The position numbers and the translations under genes are program-made. This document shows, in pieces, positions 15,338 to 21,173 of a DNA stretch of 21,173 nt. The number at the start of each line of letters is the position of its first letter. Position 1 is the stretch's first letter. The notes under the pieces are model-generated. The model had not been told where the DNA came from and ran no database searches. It saw nothing but the letters and a program-made list of their open reading frames with translations. Source of the DNA: Baffinella frigidus (Eukaryota > Cryptophyceae > Cryptomonadales > Baffinellaceae); NCBI GenBank assembly GCA_026770585.1, contig MU646306.1:961553-982725 (forward strand), read 5' to 3'.

Positions 15338-15796
15338 CCTTGCTCGGATAGCGAGGGGTTAAACAAATCGTCAGCTTTTCTGGTCACGTCCAGCTTCAAG
15401 GGGCTGAACATCCAAATTGGATGTTCAGAAGGGCCCGCCTCGGGACCAATTCCCTGGATCCAGAGGTCTCCAGGTCACGAGGGGGTCACGCGGAGGGTAT
15501 CCGGACCAATTTAAAAGGGACGCACCGTGTGGTAAAGATCACGATCATTATCACACGGGTGAAATGCGCCCCTTCCATTTCAACCGCGACCTTTTTAAGA
15601 GGATCTCATTTCACCCGGGGGTGGATCCATTGTTTAGATGGACATCGCTAGATGGACATCGCAATGAAAAAGATGACAGTCGCCCCCATTCTCCAACGCA
15701 AATGCGCCCTGCAGTTGACGGGGACGTGACGGGGACGTGTTTGTGTTAAATTAATTCCCTAAATCGTCTGTTTAACCCCTCGCTATCCGACCAAGG
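15338..15796. repeat. Element with 27-bp terminal inverted repeats (459 bp)
   Basis: CCTTGCTCGGATAGCGAGGG GTTAAAC at 15338-15364 pairs with 15770-15796 with one mismatch. The interior contains a hairpin (CTGAACATCC/GGATGTTCAG), GGGACCAATTCC and CCGGACCAATTT, and GATGGACATCGC twice. No transposase frame is seen. It would lie in the intron between the candidate exons at 15091 and 16524. Confidence 0.85.
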
Positions 15797-16131
15797 TCAA
15801 TATCTTATCTCGCACACCGTCCAGGCGATTGACTGCTTTCAAAGGAGAGTCCAGCGGCTGCAGTCCAGTATCCAGCAACAGCGTCTGACCCAGCACGCGC
15901 ACAAATCAAACCAACCGGTGCAGTGAGAGCACTCCTCCACACAAACCAAACCACGTCAAGAAGTCCACCCACCCACAAACACAACACCAGCTCTGAAGGT
16001 TTACCCCCCCACAACGATGCATCGTGTGAGACACTGTCACGTCCGACACGTCCGAAATTAGTACCGGGCTGTAACAAGGCGGTACAAAAAGTTACTACCG
16101 TCACGCCATTCCTGCGTCCATTCAAGCACAC

Positions 16132-16170
16132 ACCGATTCTGTAAAACAAAGTTTGCTTTACAGAATCGGT
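16132..16170. repeat. Perfect hairpin
   Basis: ACCGATTCTGTAAA pairs exactly with TTTACAGAATCGGT across an 11-nt loop. Its role is unknown. The surrounding 15797-16184 shows no exon. Confidence 0.85.
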
Positions 16171-16184
16171 GGGTGCTCTGCAGT

Positions 16185-16282
16185 GGCAGATCCGAAAGGA
16201 AGCATGGCCTTTCCACAGAACAAGTTCCGGTGTCCGCCTATGGGGGGAGTTAAAAGAACCTAACGGGCCTAAAGGCTCCAAG
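16185..16282 (+). repeat. Family F repeat, copy 2
   Basis: GATCCGAAAGGAAGCATGGC, AAGTTCCGGTGTCCGCCTAT and GAACCTAACGGGCCTAAAGG, in the same order as 6770-6865. Confidence 0.75.
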
Positions 16283-16368
16283 AAGAGAATGGATGGAAGG
16301 GATTAAGACGAAAATATCCTTTCAATCAATTCAGGCTTTAATATTAACTACCCCTCCACCCCCAAAAA

Positions 16369-16395
16369 GTTCGACGCCTACACGCAAAACCACGT
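16369..16395 (+). pseudogene. Decayed copy of the start of the exon at 16524
   Basis: AAGTTCGACGCCTACACGC matches CAGTTTGACGCGTACACGT at the exon start (Phe-Asp-Ala-Tyr-Thr) and then diverges. The AG before it is lost. Confidence 0.5.
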
Positions 16396-16430
16396 CCAGA
16401 CGTTAACCCCTCCACAAACCCTGTGAGCCT

Positions 16431-16474
16431 CGCTACCTGTCTGACCGAGGCTCGCTACCTGTCTGACCGAGGCT
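16431..16474. repeat. 22-bp tandem repeat, two units
   Basis: CGCTACCTGTCTGACCGAGG repeated with a 22-bp period. A related pair is at 20313-20365 (ACCTGTACGACCGAGGCTCG). Confidence 0.85.
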
Positions 16475-16523
16475 CACAAACCGTAGGGAGAACTGAGATC
16501 CCCTTGCACAAACCCCAAACCAG

Positions 16524-16621
16524 TTTGACGCGTACACGTGCCGCGAGTGCATCTCGGGCAAGAAGGGCTCGACCTTCTTCGCCGGGACCAAGCCGCACTC
16601 CATCTGCGCCTTCTGCCCCAG
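16524..16621 (+). CDS. Candidate Cys-rich exon
   Basis: After AAACCAG, 98 nt read FDAYTCRECISGKKGSTFF...HSICAFCP and end CCCCAG|GTCCTC. Two CxxC pairs separated by about 20 residues look like a zinc-binding knuckle. Third positions are strongly G/C. It ends two bases into a codon, matching the start of the exon at 17277 (AG + G = Arg). Confidence 0.6.
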
Positions 16622-16645
16622 GTCCTCCCCCTGCGCATTCGTCGG

Positions 16646-16740
16646 AGGATACAACCCCGTGTGTAAAGTCACTCCGGCCATCCTACACGGGGTTGTCTCC
16701 CCAGATCACTCTGGTCATCCTACACGGGGATGTATCCCCA
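16646..16740. repeat. Family C palindrome, copy 3
   Basis: AGGATACAACCCCGTGTGTA, then TCACTCCGGCCATCCTACAC and GGGGTTGTCTCC, followed by a second right arm (CCTACACGGGGATGTATCCCC). It sits just 24 bp downstream of the donor at 16622. Confidence 0.85.
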
Positions 16741-16775
16741 GAACTCACTCACAACTCTTGGTCCAAAGAGATCCC

Positions 16776-17022
16776 ACGGTGTCGGTGGCAGGGATTCGTG
16801 CCTCTAGACCCTAAACCCTAAACCTTAATCCCTAAACCCTAAACCCTAAATCGTGCTTCGACTGCGGATTCGTGCTTCGACTGCGCGATGGACCCGATCG
16901 TGCAGTAGAGTAATCCCTTCAGGGGTTGTACCAGGGGGTTAACTAAACCGGAGGGATTAGTACCAGACAAACCAGCAATTAGTCAACTGATGTTCGCGGC
17001 GGCAGGGACTCGTGTTTCGACG
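16776..17022 (+). pseudogene. Three fragments repeating the acceptor and start of the exon at 17277
   Basis: GTGTCGGTGGCAGGGATTCG lies at 16780-16799. ATTCGTGCTTCGACTGCGCG, with a preceding partial duplicate, is at 16851-16890. GCGGCGGCAGGGACTCGTG is at 16995-17013. Each matches the boundary around 17277 but breaks off within some 10-35 bp. Telomere-like sequence separates the first two. Confidence 0.6.
16804..16852. repeat. Short telomere-like array between exon fragments
   Basis: About seven heptamers (CCCTAAA, with CCTTAAT and CCCTAGA variants), flanked on both sides by copies of an ATTCGTGC/ATCGTGCTTC exon-edge segment. Confidence 0.85.
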
Positions 17023-17141
17023 GTATCTAGGTATCTAATGAGGGTATCTAGGCTCTAGGCTCTAAGGGTAAGGCTCTAAGGGCAACTACGGATGCACTGT
17101 TATGCGGACTCCAAAGTAGATTCACTAGCGTTCACAAACAA

Positions 17142-17276
17142 TGAGGTGCTCACGAGGCGGTGTCGGTGGCAGGGATTCGTGTAGCACAATGCGTAGGGCA
17201 TGCGCGGTGTTGGCGCTGGTTGTTTGGCAAGAAATTACCCATCTCTGAGGTGCTCACAAGGCGGTGTCGGCGGCAG
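17142..17276. repeat. Element J half copy flanked by 41-bp direct repeats
   Basis: GAGGTGCTCACGAGGCGGTG plus TCGGTGGCAGGGATTCGTG at 17142-17182 recurs at 17247-17288 with about two or three changes. Between them 17183-17248 is a half copy of foldback J (CACAATGCGTAGGGCATGCG, GGTTGTTTGGCAAGAAATTA). The second direct repeat contains the acceptor of the exon at 17277. Confidence 0.75.
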
Positions 17277-17352
17277 GGATTCGTGCTTCGACTGCGCGAT
17301 GGACACGAGGAGCAACGGACCCGGGCACATGACCTTCTGCCGCAAATGCCAG
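17277..17352 (+). CDS. Candidate Cys-rich exon
   Basis: After CGGCGGCAG, 76 nt read DSCFDCAMDTRSNGPG...TFCRKCQ and end TGCCAG|GTCTTC. Two CxxC pairs, 16 residues apart. The phase joins to 16621 upstream and 18074 downstream. It is the most complete of several copies of this boundary nearby. Confidence 0.55.
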
Positions 17353-17372
17353 GTCTTCCCGCTGCCCCTAAC

Positions 17373-17486
17373 CACTTATCCCTTAAGTGACCAGTAGGCT
17401 CATACGCCCTACCGTAGGGCGCTAGGACCTGCCTAGGGCTTCCACGGGCGATTATTCGCCCGTTGGTCACTTTTAAGGGATAAGTG
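17373..17486. repeat. Foldback family G, copy 2
   Basis: CACTTATCCCTTAAGTGACC to CACTTTTAAGGGATAAGTG. The interior CATACGCCCTACCGTAGGGC is identical to copy 1 over 20 bp. Confidence 0.85.
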
Positions 17487-17489
17487 ACC

Positions 17490-17592
17490 GACGCCAAAAA
17501 TGATTCTGCGCAACGCACCCGATGGGATATGGACCGGGGATATATTTGTCTGCCGGAAATGCAAGGTCTTCTTTTCCTTGCCCCAAACCACT
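17490..17592 (+). pseudogene. Decayed second copy of the exon at 17277
   Basis: CTGCCGGAAATGCAAGGTCT and TGCCCCAAACCA match CTGCCGCAAATGCCAGGTCT and TGCCCCTAACCA at the 3' end of the exon. The upstream part (ATTCTGCGCAACGCACCCGA) is a looser match to the exon start. Both copies are followed at the same position by a foldback element, G2 in one case and an E-like one in the other. Confidence 0.55.
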
Positions 17593-17673
17593 CCACACGG
17601 TGGACTACCAGGGTATCTGAACCCCGGATATCCTTGTTGACGTTTGACGCAAGGGTCGTAGTCTACCGTGTGG
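17593..17673. repeat. Foldback related to family E/H
   Basis: CCACACGGTGGACTACCAGG at the left pairs with GTAGTCTACCGTGTGG at the right. 81 bp. Confidence 0.8.
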
Positions 17674-17965
17674 TACAAGTGACCGACTCCAATCTTTTCC
17701 GGATTTCGGGAAAATATTGGTCACGTTACTGGGTAAATGAATTTGTGGTTTGTACGGGAATCGTTTAGATGGACCGATTCCCGAAGGCACCAGTGGCTGT
17801 TAAGTTCATTGGATAAATTCATTCAGAAAGTGATTCTTCGTCAAGAGTCTGCTTTTTCGATTCAAGTTTTTCGATTCAAGTTTCTTTTGCCACCACAAGT
17901 TCAACAACGTCACATGTTTTTCTTGGGCTCTGGATGAATAAGGTCATCATAGAGTCGCATCTCTC

Positions 17966-17992
17966 CCTGGTGGCAGGTGAACACGTCCTCCT
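17966..17992 (+). pseudogene. Decayed copy of the acceptor and start of the exon at 18074
   Basis: GTGGCAGGTGAACACGTCCT matches GTCCAGGTGAACACGTGCTC across the acceptor. It is followed by a duplicated CTCAACAAAATCACATC/CTCAACAAACTGACATC pair around 17990 and 18040. Confidence 0.55.
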
Positions 17993-18073
17993 CAACAAAA
18001 TCACATCTAGGCTAGCCTACATACCAGATAAACCCGGGTTTCTCAACAAACTGACATCTGACCTTGGGTCCAG

Positions 18074-18161
18074 GTGAACACGTGCTCCGACTGCCTCGGC
18101 TTCCCGTTCCTGCGGCGCTGCTGCAACCTCGTCTACCTCGCCAATCAGGAGGCCCTTGCAG
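18074..18161 (+). CDS. Candidate Cys-rich exon
   Basis: After GGGTCCAG, 88 nt read VNTCSDCLGFPFLRRCCN...NQEALA and end GCAG|GTCTCC. Three codons from the 3' end the frame is still open and GC-biased. Phase 0 start and phase 1 end match the neighbours at 17352 and 18737. Confidence 0.55.
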
Positions 18162-18209
18162 GTCTCCCCCCGCCTTACAGCTGCAACGCCACCTTTTTTG
18201 AACTACTGC

Positions 18210-18247
18210 ACGGGTCAAGGCAGTCACACCTGACTGCCTTGACCCGT
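18210..18247. repeat. Perfect hairpin, 17-bp stem
   Basis: ACGGGTCAAGGCAGTCA-CACC-TGACTGCCTTGACCCGT. The right arm's CACACCTGACTGCCTTGA is then repeated once more at 18252-18270. It lies in the presumed intron after 18161. Confidence 0.9.
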
Positions 18248-18495
18248 GACCCACACCTGACTGCCTTGAACGTCCCTGTGAGAGACTCACACCCGTTCTG
18301 GTCGCTGCGCGAACCGGCCGTGTCAAACAGGGGGGAAACGACCCGAAAGTTCATGAGTTGAGTGTATATGTATGTATTGCGTGTATTTTTATGTATTGCG
18401 TGTATATGTATGTATTGCTGTGGTCGAAGTTCCCCATCCTTACCTCCTATCCGCACTACCCACCCCCCCACCCCCAAACACCCCTCCTGAGACAC

Positions 18496-18530
18496 TTCTG
18501 CTACCCGTAACGCACAGGACCGCCGATCGG
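18496..18530 (+). pseudogene. Decayed copy of the acceptor of the exon at 18737
   Basis: ACTTCTGCTACCC...CGCACAGGACCGCC resembles ACTTCTGCTACCCCCCACCC plus ACAGGTCCGCG before and at the start of the exon. A palindrome B fragment (18595-18710) lies between the two. Confidence 0.45.
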
Positions 18531-18594
18531 AGTGCCGAAGAGGTCACACAACCCCCAAACACTTCTCCTCAAACACATCTCCTGAGACACTTTC

Positions 18595-18710
18595 ATAGGC
18601 TAGGCCGTAGGGGCTAGGGGTCCTACGAAACATTGGGTCCTAGGAGCCCTTCGGCCTACCGTAGGCAATACCGTAGGCTTAACTACCCGGTTTTCAGGAC
18701 GTTACCCTAT
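18595..18710. repeat. Palindrome family B, copy 5 (truncated)
   Basis: The right arm is intact (GCCTACCGTAGGCAATACCG through CAGGACGTTACCCTAT). The left arm is shortened to TAGGCCGTAGGGGCTAGGGG. Confidence 0.8.
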
Positions 18711-18736
18711 TAACTTCTGCTACCCCCCACCCACAG

Positions 18737-18987
18737 GTCCGCGAGGGCCAGATACGATGATGCACGCCATCGCCGGAAAGTTGTTCGGCGGACAGCCCAA
18801 CACGCCCCTCGTCACCAACGCTATGTGGGTCAAATTCAAGGCAGCTTCCGGGATTCCAGCCGGGCTTCCAAACGTGGCAGCTTCCGGGCTTGCAGCTTCC
18901 GGAGCCGTTCTTTCTTCTCCGCTGATGGGCCCGCCTCGGGTCCTCGGATGGAACCTCTTCGCTGAGAGCACGGACCCTCCTGGCTGA
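18737..18987 (+). CDS. Candidate terminal exon
   Basis: After a pyrimidine-rich acceptor (CTACCCCCCACCCACAG) the frame continues from phase 1 as PRGPDTMMHAIAGKLFGGQP, then VTNAMWVKFKAASG and an Ala/Ser/Gly/Pro-rich tail with three repeats of GCAGCTTCCGG, ending in TGA at 18985-18987. No cysteines are seen. No domain is recognised. It would be the last exon of the Cys-rich chain. Confidence 0.45.
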
Positions 18988-19002
18988 GAGCACGTCTTGG
19001 GT

Positions 19003-19138
19003 TCTCCCGAACCTCGAGTTCTCCTGAACCCTCTTAGGTTCTCCTGAACCAAGGTCTTAGGTTCTTACGAACCACGGTCTTAGGTTCTCCCGAACCAAGA
19101 GTTCTCCCGAATCACGGGTTACCGGTCTTAGGTTATCT
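19003..19138. repeat. Tandem short palindromes (GGTTCTCCCGAACC type)
   Basis: Six or so units of TTAGGTTCTCCYGAACCAAG with variable spacers. Each is a small inverted repeat. Confidence 0.85.
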
Positions 19139-19228
19139 TGGGATACAGCCCCGTGTGTAAAGTCACTCCGGCCATCCTACGCGGGGCTGTAGGATGAGCG
19201 GGGCGACTTTACACGGGGCTGTATCCCC
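19139..19228. repeat. Family C palindrome, copy 4
   Basis: GGGATACAGCCCCGTGTGTA at the left and ACTTTACACGGGGCTGTATC at the right, with an internal right-arm duplicate (CCTACGCGGGGCTG). Confidence 0.9.
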
Positions 19229-19231
19229 AAA

Positions 19232-19455
19232 GGTTACGAGCCTGGGCAATCAGGTTGTCCTTCAGGACCTTTAAACTGAGGACCTTTAGGCTTAGGACCT
19301 TGAGGTTTAGCCGGTCACCCGACCCTTCCGTTGCCATAGCCGGTCACCCCTAGGACCCTGCAGTATGCCTAGGGACTGATGGTTGTTGACCTAGACGGGA
19401 CAGTCCCGGTAGACCCGTCCAAGGTAACAACCATCAGTTGCCCAAGCTCGTAACC
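19232..19455. repeat. Foldback element with 18-bp ends
   Basis: GGTTACGAGCCTGGGCAA pairs with TTGCCCAAGCTCGTAACC with one mismatch. Inside, ACTGATGGTTGTT...AACAACCATCAGT brackets a second hairpin (GACGGGACAG/CTGTCCCGTC-like), and ACCTTTAGG/CTTAGGACCTT are tandem motifs. Confidence 0.85.
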
Positions 19456-19462
19456 TGAGACC

Positions 19463-19577
19463 TACAGGGGCACCTCGCTCACAAGAAACCGCCCTCACCT
19501 AGGACCCTACACTATGCCTAAGGCCTTGCGGTGGTCTTAGGGGGGGGGTAGTTTCTTTTGAGCGAGACACCCCTGTA
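19463..19577. repeat. Palindromic family D, copy 8
   Basis: TACAGGGGCACCTCGCTCAC to GAGCGAGACACCCCTGTA. Confidence 0.9.
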
Positions 19578-19603
19578 CAGCACGGACCCAGCAGAGGATG
19601 ACC

Positions 19604-19725
19604 TAGAGGGGCACCTCGCTTATAAGACCCCCCCCCCCCACGTAGGACTAAAGTAGGACCCTAGTCATGGTCCTACTGTAGGGTCCTGGTGGGGCGCGGT
19701 TTCTTATGAGCGAGGTACCCATGTA
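19604..19725. repeat. Palindromic family D, copy 9
   Basis: TAGAGGGGCACCTCGCTTAT to GAGCGAGGTACCCATGTA, centre in the CTAGTCATGG orientation like copy 5. Confidence 0.9.
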
Positions 19726-19741
19726 GCGAGTTTTGTTTCGA

Positions 19742-19821
19742 GATGTCCTTTAGGCCCTTTAGGTTCTTCGAGCTCTCAACATAGGCGGACACCGGAACTT
19801 GTTCCGTAGAAAGGCCATGCG
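19742..19821 (-). repeat. Family F repeat, copy 3
   Basis: TTTAGGTTCTTCGAGCTCTC, ATAGGCGGACACCGGAACTT and AGAAAGGCCATGC: the reverse complement of the block at 16185-16282. Confidence 0.75.
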
Positions 19822-19842
19822 AAGACTCGCTGCCGAAAATAC

Positions 19843-19964
19843 TGCAGGTGTACCTCGCTAATAAGAAACCGCCCACCCCTGGGACCCTACGGTAGGCCTA
19901 TGCCTAGGGCCCTACGGTGACCCTAGGGGGGGCGGCGGTTTCTTATGAGCGAGGTACCCCTGTA
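19843..19964. repeat. Palindromic family D, copy 10
   Basis: TGCAGGTGTACCTCGCTAAT to GAGCGAGGTACCCCTGTA. Confidence 0.9.
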
Positions 19965-20050
19965 TGAGCAGAGTGTGCGCAGAGTGTGCAGGGTCTGCGG
20001 AGCGTGTACAATAAACCTACCTACTTTCATCTGTCACGCGGTGTGTCTAG

Positions 20051-20127
20051 GTATACAGTCCCGTGTAGGATGACCGGAGGTAAAGTCACTCCGGTCATCC
20101 TCCGGAAAGGTCACTCCGGTCATCCCC
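20051..20127. repeat. Family C repeat, copy 5 (rearranged)
   Basis: GTATACAGTCCCGTGTAGGA, then ACCGGAGGTAAAGTCACTCC and a duplicated TCACTCCGGTCATCC arm. Confidence 0.75.
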
Positions 20128-20187
20128 AGAGTGTGTACTCGTGCAGGGGCACGGATGCCCCTGCATAAGCAGCTACGGTTCCGCACA

Positions 20188-20262
20188 ATTAGGTCCTAGA
20201 GGTTCTTCGAACCCCCATGATAGGCGGACACTGGAACTGGTTCTGCAGAAAAGCCATGCTTC
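20188..20262 (-). repeat. Family F repeat, copy 4
   Basis: AGGTCCTAGAGGTTCTTCGA, TAGGCGGACACTGGAACTGG and AGAAAAGCCATGC. Family D fragments follow at 20385-20436 (left half) and 20867-20945 (right half). Confidence 0.75.
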
Positions 20263-20476
20263 CTTTTGCCCCACCTCCCGTCGATGAGACCCCGCTTGGG
20301 TCAACCACCAAGGCTCGAAACCTGTACGACCGAGGCTCGTCACCTGTCCGACTGAGGCTCACAGTCGATGCCTCTTGCGGTACGCACAGGGGTACCTCGC
20401 TCATAAGAAAACGCCGCCCACTAGGACACTACAGTACAGGGGTCACTCGAAATTAAGGTCACATACTTCTGAGGCA

Positions 20477-20812
20477 GTCAGTGTGCCGACGTTAAATTTA
20501 ACGTCCACAGAAAAGCAGTCAGTGTGCGGACGTTAATTGGACCTTAAATTCAGCAAGGTTCGCGAAAAACGGGTGTGTGCGGACGTCAAATTCAGTACAT
20601 GTGCATGTCCAACTAAGACACGTGATCAGCTCGGCTGTCCTTTATTAGACCCGTGCAACCTTCCTCTGAGCCAGAGGAACATCTCCATCCTCTGAATCAT
20701 CTTCCTCCTCTGAACTTCATTAACGTCCACAAAAAAAACCAGTCAGTGTGCGGACGTTAAATTTAACGTCCGCAGAAAAACAGTCAGTGTGCGGACGTTA
20801 AATAAATAATGT
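20477..20812. repeat. Dispersed repeats of GTCAGTGTGCGGACGTTAAA
   Basis: CAGTCAGTGTGCGGACGTTA occurs four times, and GGACGTTAAATTTAACGTCC (a perfect 20-bp palindrome, or one mismatch) twice, separated by CAGAAAA. The stretch between the two clusters (20590-20720) shows CTCTGA-rich sequence and no gene. Confidence 0.85.
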
Positions 20813-21004
20813 CCACATCGCTGTGTACAGTGTGTGACCGTGTATTGTGTGACCTTCATTTCGAGTCAGCCCTGTAGGCCTATGCCTAGGGCCCTATGAT
20901 GATCTTAGGGGGGTTGGCATTTCTTTCGAGCGAGGCACCCCATGTACCATGATTTTCTCAAGTTGCAGATTCATGAAAAGGACACGCACGTGATACATCA
21001 GACA

Positions 21005-21010
21005 TTTATT
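21005..21010 (-). terminator. Possible polyadenylation signal
   Basis: AATAAA on the minus strand, 46 nt beyond the possible stop codon at 21056-21058. Plausible only if the partial gene below is real. Confidence 0.3.
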
Positions 21011-21055
21011 CCCCGCGCCACCTTGACCTCTCTCTTGCAAACACTCAACACACAT

Positions 21056-21172
21056 TCAGATCACACCACCACTCTGCACGCACTCACGCGATACTCCCGC
21101 CCGCTCCCTCGACTTCGAGATCTCCCTACTCCTCCCCTCCTTCCTCTTACTCTTCCGCCGCCGCACCTTCCC
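21056..21172 (-). CDS. Possible 3' end of a gene entering from the right edge
   Basis: One minus-strand frame is open from the window edge for 38 codons to TGA. It is Lys/Arg/Ser-rich (KVRRRKSKRKEGRSREISKS). AATAAA follows shortly after. The low complexity and lack of similarity mean it could equally be a purine-rich non-coding tract. Confidence 0.3.
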   Translation of the reverse strand, partial: GKVRRRKSKRKEGRSREISKSRERAGVSRECVQSGGVI

Positions 21173-21173
21173 C

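Overview
The window looks like nuclear DNA from a unicellular eukaryote: the genes are split by canonical GT-AG introns, products include centrin and an F-box protein, coding DNA is GC-rich, and interstitial arrays of the Arabidopsis-type telomere heptamer (CCCTAAA/TTTAGGG) occur throughout. This heptamer is known from plants, many algae and several alveolates. With the introns and the repeat load it suggests a microalga or a chromerid-like alveolate, but the sequence alone does not fix the species. No rRNA, tRNA, CRISPR or prokaryotic operon was seen. Layout: 1-4455 shows no convincing gene. It is packed with foldback (inverted-repeat) elements, telomere-like arrays and a 333-bp unit present twice in opposite orientation. 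4456-6430 (+) holds GC-rich exon-like islands of an unrecognised gene; the best-supported exons are 5580-5645 and 6109-6430. 6431-10438 is again repeats: foldbacks, a run of about six related palindromes (8491-9300), pyrimidine tracts and long TTTAGGG-variant arrays. 10439-12895 (-) is a complete four-exon centrin gene of 172 codons. Its third intron is a stack of five foldback elements, and its stop codon lies in telomere-like sequence. 12896-13176 is a 281-bp spacer shared with a divergent F-box/cysteine-rich gene starting at 13177 (+). That gene's first intron consists almost entirely of telomere-like repeats plus a 63-bp copy of the preceding exon end. From 14772 to 18987 further exon-like segments, four of the six cysteine-rich, can be chained in consistent splice phase. 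They are either the rest of the F-box gene or a second gene. 18988-21055 is repeats, and the right edge may hold the 3' end of a gene on the minus strand. The most unusual features are: exon edges repeatedly duplicated into the adjacent introns, with foldbacks or telomeric repeats lying between the copies; an intron built of telomeric repeats; and at least ten foldback families with no transposase in the window. Together these suggest that break repair and element insertion with long duplications have been creating or enlarging introns. That mechanism is inference.
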